From NCBI RefSeq assembly GCF_039645995.1, contig NZ_CP147920.1:62001-126000 (forward strand): a DNA stretch of 64,000 bases, written 5' to 3'. This stretch comes from Sulfurimonas sp. HSL3-1. GTDB lineage: Bacteria; Campylobacterota; Campylobacteria; Campylobacterales; Sulfurimonadaceae. The notes below the pieces were generated by a model. The model did not search any database. It had not been told where the DNA came from and was given only the letters and a program-made list of their open reading frames with translations. A program made the translations under genes and the position numbers. Below are positions 8,640 to 16,439 of the stretch, in pieces (the stretch's first letter is position 1; each line of letters begins with the position of its first letter).

Positions 8640-8663
8640 CGTTGTTTTTGGAATGATATAACG
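8640..8663 (-). promoter_or_regulatory. Putative ModE box A (distal)
   Basis: Forward strand reads CGTTGTTT-N8-ATATAACG, the same geometry as box B and again 6 of 8 in the left half with a perfect right half. It is 75 bp upstream of box B in the same intergenic space. Two boxes of equal architecture near a divergent-free promoter, with modE 3 kb away, are unlikely by chance. Confidence 0.6.
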
Positions 8664-8807
8664 AAAATGTCTTGTTTTGTCTTAAACGGTACTGTTTTTG
8701 TCGGTCGGCCGGAGAGAACCCTCTGGCCGGACAGCCGTATGATGTCGGTACGCTTTGAAAGTACTAAGGAAGCGGGTAATGAGGTGTTACCCAAGAGTCA
8801 CGGACTG

Positions 8808-8856
8808 CCCTGCAAGAAGGTTCGGCAGGGGGCGGCAACCGGTGCCGCAGCCCTGC
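8808..8856 (-). terminator. Overlapping alternative hairpins after the cytochrome operon
   Basis: The sequence directly after the stop codon at 8857 reads, in minus-strand order, GCAGGG (8856-8851), CCCTGC (8830-8825) and GCAGGG (8813-8808). The middle element can pair with either neighbour. The first pairing is extended by GCGGCA/TGCCGC into a strong stem of about 12 bp, which is probably the transcription end of the cytochrome operon. There is no clean U-tract. Between here and box A (8664-8807) I see only two more small hairpins, near 8706-8729 and 8774-8792, and no gene. Confidence 0.5.
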
Positions 8857-10056
8857 TTAGACAATCGTGTTTTTGAAAAGGGTGAACATGCCCCAGCCGA
8901 AATAGACCACACACCACAGCAGCACGATCGCGACAGTGGCGTTGGCCAGTTTGGTGACGATGGGGTCTTTACTGGCATCGAAGACCCCCTGGGTCTTCCC
9001 GACTTTCCAGGCCATGGTCAGAATCCAGCCGATCGCCGTAAAACCGAAGACGACGAAGGTCAGCAGGAACATGATGACCGAAGGCCAGTCGATGTTCATC
9101 GGGTAGTCGTAGATGTTGTACCCGAGCCCCGACATCAAATCAAACCGGATGTATTCCCGCAGGGCGGAGATCAGCAGCGCGGCGATAACCAGGACGCCGG
9201 TCGTGAAATAGCTGGTAATGTTGCTTCTGACCATCAGCAGCAAAACCACCACCGAGACGACGATGGCCAGGGAGAGCGGATTGAGCAGCAGCCCCTCCAG
9301 TAGCATCCATCCTGCAAAGAGCACGGCACTGGCCAGCAGCCCGAAGGTTGCAATCTTTTTGCCGAGATCCCGGACAAAAGAGATATATTCGGGCGTGAAA
9401 TCGTCACGGGTACTGACGAAATCACTGTAGTTGAGCAAGAAGATGCCCAGCGTCGGGGCCGACAGCGTGACGAGGAAGAGCAGCCGTACCGGGTTAAAGT
9501 GGAAATTAAGCCCGGAGGTGTCGATGACGCCACCCGGGGCGTACCACTCCATCCATTTGTCTGGCTGGATCGACTCGTAGGCGAAGACGTGCATCAGCAG
9601 CCCGGCAAAGACCAGGATGAGCAGGGAGATTACACCGATCAGGACACTGCCGGAGGAGCCCTTCTTGTTGGCGTAATAGAACCAGTAAAGCAGCATATAC
9701 CCTGCTAGCAGTGCATAGACGAAGACAAAGACCCAGACGCCCGAGAGCGAGTTGACAACGTACCAGTTGGGATCGTAGATGACCTGCGTAAAGAGCAGCG
9801 GTGCGATCCCCAGCAAGATCAGCAGCGAGACACTGAGCTTGGAGGTCTGCACCATATGGCCGGTCAGCAGTTTCCAGTTGGCACTGCTCTTCTGTTTTGT
9901 GGCGCCGACAATGGAGAGGGTCATCCCGCCGAGCGCCAGCAGGACGAAGGCGGCGTGCAGCGCCCAGGTCAGGACGTAGAGTCCTTGAAAGACCACCGGG
10001 TAAAAAGGAATACCGGCGGGATCACGCAAAATATTTAATGTTGTACCTAAATCCAT
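8857..10056 (-). CDS. Polytopic membrane protein, probable CydA' partner of the CydA-like cytochrome
   Basis: 399 aa with about ten membrane helices and no soluble domain. I do not recognise it by name. The segment FHFNPVRLLFLVTLSAPTLG aligns by eye with PHMFLRIGFMVLMSAVVGF in the upstream CydA-like protein, around the position of the CydA haem-ligand helix. The loop IAPLLFTQVIYDPNWYVV followed by a helix resembles the CydA region before the paired glutamates, which are absent here. I therefore infer a diverged, probably haem-poor CydA paralogue replacing CydB. It starts 11 nt after the upstream gene and is clearly co-transcribed. Confidence 0.55.
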   Translation of the reverse strand: MDLGTTLNILRDPAGIPFYPVVFQGLYVLTWALHAAFVLLALGGMTLSIVGATKQKSSANWKLLTGHMVQTSKLSVSLLILLGIAPLLFTQVIYDPNWYVVNSLSGVWVFVFVYALLAGYMLLYWFYYANKKGSSGSVLIGVISLLILVFAGLLMHVFAYESIQPDKWMEWYAPGGVIDTSGLNFHFNPVRLLFLVTLSAPTLGIFLLNYSDFVSTRDDFTPEYISFVRDLGKKIATFGLLASAVLFAGWMLLEGLLLNPLSLAIVVSVVVLLLMVRSNITSYFTTGVLVIAALLISALREYIRFDLMSGLGYNIYDYPMNIDWPSVIMFLLTFVVFGFTAIGWILTMAWKVGKTQGVFDASKDPIVTKLANATVAIVLLWCVVYFGWGMFTLFKNTIV

Positions 10057-10067
10057 CGCAAACCTCC

Positions 10068-11402
10068 TTAATTAACCTGTGTCGCGATCCAGGCGGCGAT
10101 CGCCTTGGTCTCGTCGTCGGGCAGTTTGATGGTCGGCATGTAGGGGATCGCCCCCTTTGCCAAAACGTCTTTCAGGAAGCTTTCGATCATCACGGCATCC
10201 TGTCCTATGAATTTCGCGATCAGCGGACGGTAGAGGCCCACTTTCTCCAGTGAATGGCAGTTTGAGCAGGCGAGCTTGGTCAGCAGTTCCCCCGCCTCGA
10301 GCTGATTCTCCGGTGTGATGGTCCGCAGCCGGTCGGGGATCCACGGATTGACTTTCAGCAGCCCGTGCTGCGCCACCGTCTCCACCTCGCTTTTGATCCC
10401 TTTGCCGGGAACATCGCGGGCGATGATCTGGTTACTGTAGACGTACTGGCCGGCAACGTAGGGCTTACGCATGCTTTCACGCAGCTTTTCACCCGGCCAC
10501 AGCCCGATCAGGCCGACGACTACGAGCATAGTGACGGCGAAGGGGCGGTTGATCGTCCGCGGTAAGGCAAAGGCGAGAAGAAGGTAGAGGGTGAAGACCA
10601 CGATGATGACGATCCGTGTCGTCAGGATATTCGGCAAGTAGATCCCCAGCAGGATGTGGGCGGTTTCGGGCATGGTGTTGATATACCACATAAAGCCGAC
10701 CATGGTGGCAAAGCCGCCGATCATCCCGATGACGGCGAGTTTGCGCGTCAGCTCTTTGGCCAGGGACTTGTCGTCCATGCTACTGGTGATAACGAAGCCG
10801 ACCACCGCCGACATCAGAACCATAAAGCCGATCCGCAGGAACATGTGCGGGAAGGTGTTGACCCCGAAGAAGGCGTCACTCGCCGATCCGGTCAGAAAGA
10901 ACGCTTCCGTACCGGGCCACATCATAAAGCTGATAATCCCGATGATCAGGAAGAGGGTCCCCAGCGAGGCGAGCGCGAACATATAGGTCAGTTTCAGGTG
11001 GGTTTTGCGGTCGATTTTGTCAATAAAGTAGACCAGGGCGAAGACCCCGATGACCTCGACGATGAAAAAGACCCACTCCGTGGCCCAGACCCAGACGAAG
11101 TTGTGGATCAGCGCGCTGATCCCCCTCGGGCTGGCTGCGGTTGCGGTGTACCAGATGCCCGGACCCGTGATGGAGCCGACGACATACGAAAAAATCAGCA
11201 AGAACATGCCGTACTTTTTCATGTAGACGTAGAGATCCGTGCGGTTCTCTTTATACGCCTTGTGCGAAAGAAAAGCAAAAAGAATCGCCGCACCCACGGA
11301 GGTGTGCGACGCCAGAATATGAATGGTACCGGTGATCCCCATCAACCAGGCGGAGCCGATGTCGGGGAAATAGAAAAGCGGAAACATGCCAATAAAATCC
11401 AT
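10068..11402 (-). CDS. CydA-family cytochrome subunit with C-terminal cytochrome c domain
   Basis: 444-aa inner-membrane protein. The N-terminal 330 residues are CydA-like: His28 in TIHILASHTSVG (haem-ligand position), a TEWVFFIVEV helix with two glutamates (7 residues apart, against 8 in E. coli CydA), and NTFPHMFLRIGFMVL as the second His helix. The Q-loop of canonical bd quinol oxidase is very short. The C-terminal 70 residues form a cytochrome c domain: CSNCH at 379-383 and a likely distal Met in PYMPTIKLPDDE. This architecture suggests electron entry from or exit to haem c rather than simple quinol oxidation. No cydB is present. The start has GAGGAGAAACGG before the ATG. Confidence 0.8.
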   Translation of the reverse strand: MDFIGMFPLFYFPDIGSAWLMGITGTIHILASHTSVGAAILFAFLSHKAYKENRTDLYVYMKKYGMFLLIFSYVVGSITGPGIWYTATAASPRGISALIHNFVWVWATEWVFFIVEVIGVFALVYFIDKIDRKTHLKLTYMFALASLGTLFLIIGIISFMMWPGTEAFFLTGSASDAFFGVNTFPHMFLRIGFMVLMSAVVGFVITSSMDDKSLAKELTRKLAVIGMIGGFATMVGFMWYINTMPETAHILLGIYLPNILTTRIVIIVVFTLYLLLAFALPRTINRPFAVTMLVVVGLIGLWPGEKLRESMRKPYVAGQYVYSNQIIARDVPGKGIKSEVETVAQHGLLKVNPWIPDRLRTITPENQLEAGELLTKLACSNCHSLEKVGLYRPLIAKFIGQDAVMIESFLKDVLAKGAIPYMPTIKLPDDETKAIAAWIATQVN

Positions 11403-11513
11403 CCGTTTCTCCTCAAACAGATAATCCCGGCAGAGGCAAGACGCCCCTACGGGATGATTCCATAGGTAGCACTCGGGTGGGTTCAGTACCCAAAATGCGC
11501 CTATTGGGAAAAA

Positions 11514-11567
11514 ACAACATTTGATTCGTCATAGGGATATGGCACAATAAAATGTTGTAACACAACA
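11514..11567. promoter_or_regulatory. Inverted-repeat array upstream of the cytochrome operon
   Basis: ACAACATTT (11514-11522) is the perfect reverse complement of AAATGTTGT (11550-11558), centre spacing 36 bp. The right copy also belongs to a compact dyad TGTTGT-N3-ACAACA (11553-11567). Three copies of one half-site in 54 bp, about 110-150 bp upstream of the cytochrome start, look like an operator for a dimeric regulator. The 362-bp gap 11403-11764 holds this array, the terminator below and nothing gene-like. Confidence 0.5.
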
Positions 11568-11568
11568 C

Positions 11569-11612
11569 AAACATACCCGTCTGTCATCGCCAAATTGTCG
11601 ACGGGTATGTTT
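11569..11612 (-). terminator. Terminator hairpin downstream of modE
   Basis: A 13-bp perfect stem (11569-11581 with 11600-11612, core ACATACCCGTC/GACGGGTATGT) with an 18-nt loop. On the minus strand it is followed by TTGTGTTGTG, a T-rich but imperfect tail. It lies about 150 nt after the modE stop and before the cytochrome promoter, so it should insulate the two units. Confidence 0.6.
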
Positions 11613-11764
11613 CTTCATCCAGTTAAAACTGCTTCCTCATTTAAAACAATCTTGAAGTATGGGAAACGGAAAATAATAATCAACTGATATTAATTTTGTG
11701 TTAAAGGCCGTTTGGAAATGAACGGTTTTGAGAAAAGAGAGTCTCCGGGGCGGGTGACGCCGGT

Positions 11765-12541
11765 TCAGGCCCCGATGATGATGTGGTTCTTTGCGACGGT
11801 GGCGTAGGCCTCCATTGCCGTTTCCAGGGCCTCGCTGGCGTCGAGGTCCGTCACGCCGATCAGTTTGGAGCCCCCTTCGAGCTGGAGGGTGATCTCCGCA
11901 TTTTCGCTGCTGCGCTGCAGGGAGGTGATCTTGCCTTTCAGGACATTGATGTCGTCGGAGGCCTCCGGTGGCGTCACGCTGATGGCGACGTCGCTGGATT
12001 TGATGATGGCGTAGGCGTCGCCCCCCTCTTCGAGCCCCATATTGCGTACTGACGTCGAGGTGATGACGGAATAGAGGGTATCGCCGCCGGGAAGCTGCAA
12101 CCGGAGTTCGGAACGCAGCCCGTGGGGCGTGATGGTGCCGACGCGGCAGGTAAGCTGGTTGCGCGCACTCGTTGTGAGGAAGGTGCGCGAGAGGATGCGT
12201 GCGAGCCGCTCGGGGTCGTCCCCTGCTTCGGCGAAGCGGTTGATGAATTCGCGGTGCAGCTCCGCGAAGCGCTTGTAGGTGGCAATGAGCTCGTAGGCGT
12301 GGGCGGTCAGGACCGTCCCCCCGCCGCCGCGGCCGCCGGTCGTTTTTTCGATGATGGGGCGGTCAGCGATGTCGTTCATGGCGTTGACCCGTTCCCAGGC
12401 GGCCTTGTAGCTCATCTTCATCGCCTTCGCCGCGGCGTGGATGGAGCCGGTCTGGGCGATCTTCTCGAGCAGCTCGATGCGCCCGTTGCCCAGGAAATTC
12501 CTGCCGTCCTTTCTCAGCCAGAAGCGTCCGTCTATTTGCAT
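11765..12541 (-). CDS. modE: Molybdate-responsive transcriptional regulator ModE
   Basis: 258 aa. The N-terminal winged helix (residues 1-110) contains GRIELLEKIAQTGSIHAAAK, MSYKAAWERVNAM and TGGRGGGGTVLT, all hallmarks of ModE. The C-terminus has two Mop/TOBE domains: SARNQLTCRVGTITPHG and DDINVLKGKITSLQRS, which bind molybdate or tungstate. The start ATG at 12541 is supported by AAAGG upstream and by the family N-terminus (MQIDGRFWLRKDG); longer readings are unrelated sequence. A TATAAT on the minus strand at 12622-12617 fits its promoter. Classical targets are the mod transporter and Mo enzymes; the two boxes at 8565-8663 are the visible candidates here. Confidence 0.95.
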   Translation of the reverse strand: MQIDGRFWLRKDGRNFLGNGRIELLEKIAQTGSIHAAAKAMKMSYKAAWERVNAMNDIADRPIIEKTTGGRGGGGTVLTAHAYELIATYKRFAELHREFINRFAEAGDDPERLARILSRTFLTTSARNQLTCRVGTITPHGLRSELRLQLPGGDTLYSVITSTSVRNMGLEEGGDAYAIIKSSDVAISVTPPEASDDINVLKGKITSLQRSSENAEITLQLEGGSKLIGVTDLDASEALETAMEAYATVAKNHIIIGA

Positions 12542-12629
12542 GATGTACCTTTCAACGGCATGGCGGGGAGAGAAATCGGCGGCATGGGGCTCCTTGGCGA
12601 ATGATTTGACGGGCTTATTATAACAGACG

Positions 12630-13676
12630 CTAACGTTCGGTTTGTCCGGCGGGAAGCGTGCAGGTGAAAGTGACGCGGTTTTCACGCTGGGTAACGGCAA
12701 TGGCGATCCGCTCCTCGTCGCAGAGTTTTTTGACGATGTGCAGGCCGATGCCGATGCCGCGTTCGCTCTCCTTGTAGAAACGGTCGAAAAGGTTGCGGGG
12801 CGAACGGATGGGCGCCGCGGCGGTATTGGTGATGCTGAAGGTGCGCTCCGAGAGCGCCAGCGAGACCTCGCCCTCCTTGACGTTGTATTTGCAGGCGTTG
12901 GAGAGGAGGTTGTCGACGATCCGGGTCAGGGCGTCGGGATTGGCGCGCATCGTCGTCGGTGCGAGTGCGGTGCGGAAGGTGAGCGCGGGGTAGAGATCTT
13001 GGAAAAAGGCCAGCCGCTCCGCCACGAGGCTGTCGAGCCGAAAAGTGTCGCGCTGCTGCGGCAGGCCGCCCTGGTACTCCTGGAGGTTGCGGTAGAGCAT
13101 GCCGATCAGCTTGGCGCTCTTTTCGATGCGCCGGACGGCTTTGTCCTCCCGGTTGAGCATCGAAGTGTTAATGAGAATAGCGCTGACGGGGGTATTGAGG
13201 TCGTGGATGATGTCCTTGATGAAACGGTCGGTCAGGGCCAGGGCGCTGCGCAGCGGGCGGAGGGTGTAGCGGGCGAACCCGAAGGCCATCGCCCCGACGA
13301 CGGCCGAGAGCAGCAGCATAAAGAGCAGGTAGCGGCCCAGAAGCGCGCCGGTCTGGGTCTTGAAGTCCGCTTTGGGATAGTAGATCTTGAGCAGGTAGCG
13401 CTGATTGGCCGGGAGGGGGAAGAGAGCGTAGAGCGTCTGGCCGTCCTCGCGCAGCTCCAGCAGGGGCGCTTCCGTCTGTTTGGGCACGAAATCGAGGGCA
13501 AATTTTTCGCCCTCGAAATTGAAATTGTAGTTCTTCATCTCCAGAAATAGCTGCTGTTTGAGGCTGCCGACATCCTCGCGGTAGTTGTGATAGAGCAGGA
13601 AACCGATCAGGATCTCGATGGTGACGAAGTAGAGTGCGAGGCTCTTGAAGAAGGATTCTCTCTCAGAGGCTTTCAA
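12630..13676 (-). CDS. Two-component sensor histidine kinase
   Basis: 348 aa, inner membrane. TM1 (about 10-30, FFKSLALYFVTIEILIGFLLY), a short extracytoplasmic sensor domain of about 85 residues, TM2 (RYLLFMLLLSAVVGAMAFGF), then the DHp helix with the phospho-acceptor His in FIKDIIHDLNTP, the N-box IVDNLLSNACKYN and the G-box GIGIGLHIVKKL. There is no obvious HAMP domain. The most plausible start is a TTG at 13676 that overlaps the regulator gene by 14 nt; the open frame upstream has no similarity. It is the last gene of the four-gene operon that starts at 15484. Confidence 0.88.
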   Translation of the reverse strand: MKASERESFFKSLALYFVTIEILIGFLLYHNYREDVGSLKQQLFLEMKNYNFNFEGEKFALDFVPKQTEAPLLELREDGQTLYALFPLPANQRYLLKIYYPKADFKTQTGALLGRYLLFMLLLSAVVGAMAFGFARYTLRPLRSALALTDRFIKDIIHDLNTPVSAILINTSMLNREDKAVRRIEKSAKLIGMLYRNLQEYQGGLPQQRDTFRLDSLVAERLAFFQDLYPALTFRTALAPTTMRANPDALTRIVDNLLSNACKYNVKEGEVSLALSERTFSITNTAAAPIRSPRNLFDRFYKESERGIGIGLHIVKKLCDEERIAIAVTQRENRVTFTCTLPAGQTER

Positions 13677-14298
13677 GACGGTACCCCACGCCGCGGACGT
13701 TGGTGATGTCGATGCCGAGCTGCTGCTTGAGGCGGCTGATATGAAAACGCAGCGCCTGGTCGGTGGGCTGCTCCAGCAGTTCCAGCAGTTCGCTCTTGTC
13801 GATGGTCTGGCCGACATTGGTGATGAGCAGGCGGAAGATCGCCGTCCGGATCTCCCCGAGGTCGACGCTGCGGTTGTGTTTGCTGACCCGCCCGTCGGCC
13901 GGGTTGAAGATGATCTCCCCGTAGCGGAGCTGCCGTTCGAGCTGGTGGGTGCGCGCTTTGATACGCAGCAGGAGTTCGTCGATGTCGAAGGGCTTTTTGA
14001 GGTAATCCTCCGCGCCCGCGGCGAACCCCTTGGTCATCGAGTCGATGTCCCGCAGGGCAGAGATGAAAATAGCCGGGGTGCGGTCCTCGGCGTCGCGCAG
14101 GGCGCTCAGCAGGTCAAAGCCGCTCAGCAGCGGGACGTTGATGTCGAAGAGGTAGAGGTCGAAGGGCGTCTCGAAGGCCGCGTCGGCGGCCGCTTCCCCG
14201 TCGGTCACCCAGGCGGTCTCAAAGCCGTTGCGCGTGAGCAGATCCTGCAGGGATTCGCCCAGTACCGGATCGTCTTCGAGCAGCAGAATCCGCGCCAT
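13663..14298 (-). CDS. OmpR/PhoB-family response regulator
   Basis: 211 aa. The receiver domain (1-115) shows the acidic pair LLEDD, the phosphorylatable Asp in LFDINVP, Ser/Thr in IFISALRD and the conserved Lys in DYLKKPF. The C-terminal winged-helix DNA-binding domain (about 125-211) ends with DITNVRGVGYRLESL, diagnostic of OmpR-type outputs. It is translationally coupled to the kinase gene. The signal is unknown, but co-transcription with two envelope proteins suggests an envelope-related input or output. Confidence 0.93.
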   Translation of the reverse strand: MARILLLEDDPVLGESLQDLLTRNGFETAWVTDGEAAADAAFETPFDLYLFDINVPLLSGFDLLSALRDAEDRTPAIFISALRDIDSMTKGFAAGAEDYLKKPFDIDELLLRIKARTHQLERQLRYGEIIFNPADGRVSKHNRSVDLGEIRTAIFRLLITNVGQTIDKSELLELLEQPTDQALRFHISRLKQQLGIDITNVRGVGYRLESL

Positions 14299-14306
14299 TC
14301 TCCCTC

Positions 14307-15131
14307 CTAGAAGCGGGCAAAGAGCATGATGCCGGCCGCGTGGTCGCTGGCCGAATCGCTCAGGCCCAGGCTGTAGTTCACCTTTAGTGAGAGTGTATCA
14401 TAAAGCGGGAAGATCCCCAGCACGGAGAGGGAGCGCAGGTCCGGGCTGTCGGGAATGTAGGACTCCGAATAGTCGTACGAGAAACTCACGCTGCTCGCCG
14501 GCGTGGGGTAGAAGGTGACGCCGGCGGAACCGAAGGCGATGTCGGGGTACTGGACGGTACTGCTGTCGCCCGTGACGGTATAGCCGTACTGCACGAAGGC
14601 GTCGAGTGCCGCAAAACGGTAAAGCCCCACCACGGAGCCGCCCCAGTCGTTCTCACCGGTGCCCGTCCCCTCCTCGGCGGTGGCGAGCTTGAGGTGTACC
14701 CCCGGCGTGAGAAAGAGCTTGTCGGTGAGGCCGAAGGCGTACCCGGCGCCCAGGAAGGTGTCGGAGAGGCCGCCGTCTTTGCTGTCGGCGACGGTCGGGT
14801 CCGCGGTGCCGTAGTGGTAGTAGCTGACAAGCCCCGTCAGGTAGAAGTCCCCCGCGTAGACGGCTGCCATCGCATCCGTCGAGAGGGAGTCGACGCGCTC
14901 CGTTCCGCCGTATTTTCCGGTGGCATAGCTCATTCCAAGCCCCGCAAGCAAAGAGACCCCCGTGCCTCCATTGCCGGAGGAACAGCCGTCCGCGTCCACC
15001 GTCATATCGAAGGCGGTGCCGGGACAGCGGTCCAGCGCGTCGGCGACGCCGTCAAGATCGCTGTCGCGTTCTGCGGGGGCCGCGAAGAGGGAGGCACCGA
15101 GCAGCCCCGTGATCAGCAGCAACCGTTTCAT
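14307..15131 (-). CDS. Outer-membrane beta-barrel protein with one thrombospondin type 3 calcium repeat
   Basis: 274 aa. A signal peptide (MKRLLLITGLLGASLFAAPA) is followed by a single DSDLDGVADALDRCPGT motif (residues 22-38), a TSP3-type Ca2+-binding repeat of the kind found in OmpA-like proteins. The remainder consists of amphipathic strands rich in Gly, Tyr and Ser and ends in LFARF with terminal Phe, as in outer-membrane barrels. There is no OmpA peptidoglycan domain. It overlaps the upstream small gene by 4 nt and precedes the regulator by 8 nt. Function unknown; a porin or adhesin-like role is possible. Confidence 0.72.
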   Translation of the reverse strand: MKRLLLITGLLGASLFAAPAERDSDLDGVADALDRCPGTAFDMTVDADGCSSGNGGTGVSLLAGLGMSYATGKYGGTERVDSLSTDAMAAVYAGDFYLTGLVSYYHYGTADPTVADSKDGGLSDTFLGAGYAFGLTDKLFLTPGVHLKLATAEEGTGTGENDWGGSVVGLYRFAALDAFVQYGYTVTGDSSTVQYPDIAFGSAGVTFYPTPASSVSFSYDYSESYIPDSPDLRSLSVLGIFPLYDTLSLKVNYSLGLSDSASDHAAGIMLFARF

Positions 15132-15484
15132 CGGCCCTGCTGTACCTGGCGGGGATGCATCTGCTGCTGTTGCATCTGTTGCATCTGCTGCTGCGTCTTG
15201 AGCTGTTGACGCATCTGCTGCTGCATGACGGCTTCGCTGCCGGCAGGTTTGCGCTGCAGCGCCGCTGTATCCTCATCCGTCTGCATCCGGCTCTGCAGGG
15301 CTTCGAGGGCCTCGCTGCGCTGCTGCTGGTTGAGCTCGCGCATCTTCAGTTTGAAGGCGTTCATCTTCTCGAACCGCTCCGCTTTCGGGGCGTTGATGAC
15401 CGCATCGATCAGGGTGTCGATCTCCTCCGTCTCCGCCGCAGTGAGCGCCGCACAGAGGGTCAGAATCGCTAGAAAGTACCGCAT
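15128..15484 (-). CDS. Small periplasmic Gln/Met-rich protein
   Basis: 118 aa with a signal peptide (MRYFLAILTLCAALTAA). The mature part is predicted helical, with ELNQQQRSEALEALQSRM and then a low-complexity Gln/Met tail (QQQMRQQLKTQQQMQQMQQ). I do not recognise a family. The Met/Gln tail could bind Cu(I) or act as a coiled-coil spacer, as in some periplasmic metal-stress proteins, but that is a guess. It is the first gene of the operon with the barrel protein and the two-component system. Confidence 0.7.
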   Translation of the reverse strand: MRYFLAILTLCAALTAAETEEIDTLIDAVINAPKAERFEKMNAFKLKMRELNQQQRSEALEALQSRMQTDEDTAALQRKPAGSEAVMQQQMRQQLKTQQQMQQMQQQQMHPRQVQQGR

Positions 15485-15539
15485 GTGTGCTCCTTTTGCC
15501 CGTAGTATCGCACAGAAGTGTGAGCGGCGCGTGAGTCGC

Positions 15540-16433
15540 TCAGCGGATTCGCCGCTTGTCGTCGTCGCGGCCGTATTCGCACTGGAAGGTCGTGTGGGTG
15601 ATCCCGAAGCGCTCCCGCAGGCGCTTTTCCAGGGCTTCGACCGTTTGCGTTACCCGGGAGAGGGGAAGATCCTCGGCGAAATCCAGGTGGGCTTCGAAGT
15701 GGACGGCATGGTCGCTGAGGCGCCAAAGGTGGACATGGTGGATGCCGGCGATGGCGGGATCGCCGCAGACGGTGTCGGCGACGGCATCGAGCTCGACGTC
15801 GGCAGGGGCGAACTGCATCAGCACCCCCGTGCTCTCCTTGATGAGCCCCGCGGAGGCGGCAATGAGGTAGACGGCGATGATGATGGAGATGAGCGGGTCG
15901 ATCCAATAGATATCCCACAGAGCGATGGCCACGCCGCCCAGCACGACGGCGACGGAGGTGAGCACGTCGCCGAGCAGGTGCAGGTAGGCGGCGCGGATGT
16001 TCATATTGCCCCGGGCGTCGGATTCGAGCAGGAAGATGCTGCCGCCGTTGACGACGATGCCCAGCAGCCCCATCCAGATTAGCCAGGAGGAGAGGACGGG
16101 TTCGGGGTAGAGCAGCCGCATGACGGAGGCATAGACGAGGTAGACACCGATGCCCGCAAGCACCGAGGCGTTAAAGAGCGCGGCCACGATCTCGGCCCGC
16201 TTGTAGCCGAAGGTCCTGCTGCTGTCGGCCTCTTTGTGGGAGATGCGGTGGGCGAACCAGCTGATCAGCAGGGCCATGACGTCGCTGAAGTTGTGCAGGG
16301 CGTCGCTGAGCAGGGCCAGGGAACCGGCAATAAGCCCTCCCGCCACCTGGGCGATTGTGATGAGGATATTGAGGGCGACGGCGATGAGCAGCTTCGTGCC
16401 GCTGATATCGTGGGAGTGGTGGTGGCCGCTCAT
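15540..16433 (-). CDS. Cation diffusion facilitator (CzcD/ZitB-like) metal exporter
   Basis: 297-aa inner-membrane antiporter exporting Zn2+, Cd2+ or Co2+ against H+. It has a His-rich N-terminus (MSGHHHSHD), six membrane helices, the TM2 metal site SLALLSDALHNFSDV (HxxxD) and the TM5 counterpart AAYLHLLGDVLTSVAV. This His/Asp arrangement is the zinc-type site. The cytoplasmic C-terminal domain contains GIHHVHLWRLSDHAVHFEAHL. It follows the sulfatase-like gene by 6 nt on the same strand. Confidence 0.93.
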   Translation of the reverse strand: MSGHHHSHDISGTKLLIAVALNILITIAQVAGGLIAGSLALLSDALHNFSDVMALLISWFAHRISHKEADSSRTFGYKRAEIVAALFNASVLAGIGVYLVYASVMRLLYPEPVLSSWLIWMGLLGIVVNGGSIFLLESDARGNMNIRAAYLHLLGDVLTSVAVVLGGVAIALWDIYWIDPLISIIIAVYLIAASAGLIKESTGVLMQFAPADVELDAVADTVCGDPAIAGIHHVHLWRLSDHAVHFEAHLDFAEDLPLSRVTQTVEALEKRLRERFGITHTTFQCEYGRDDDKRRIR

Positions 16434-16439
16434 CGGATG

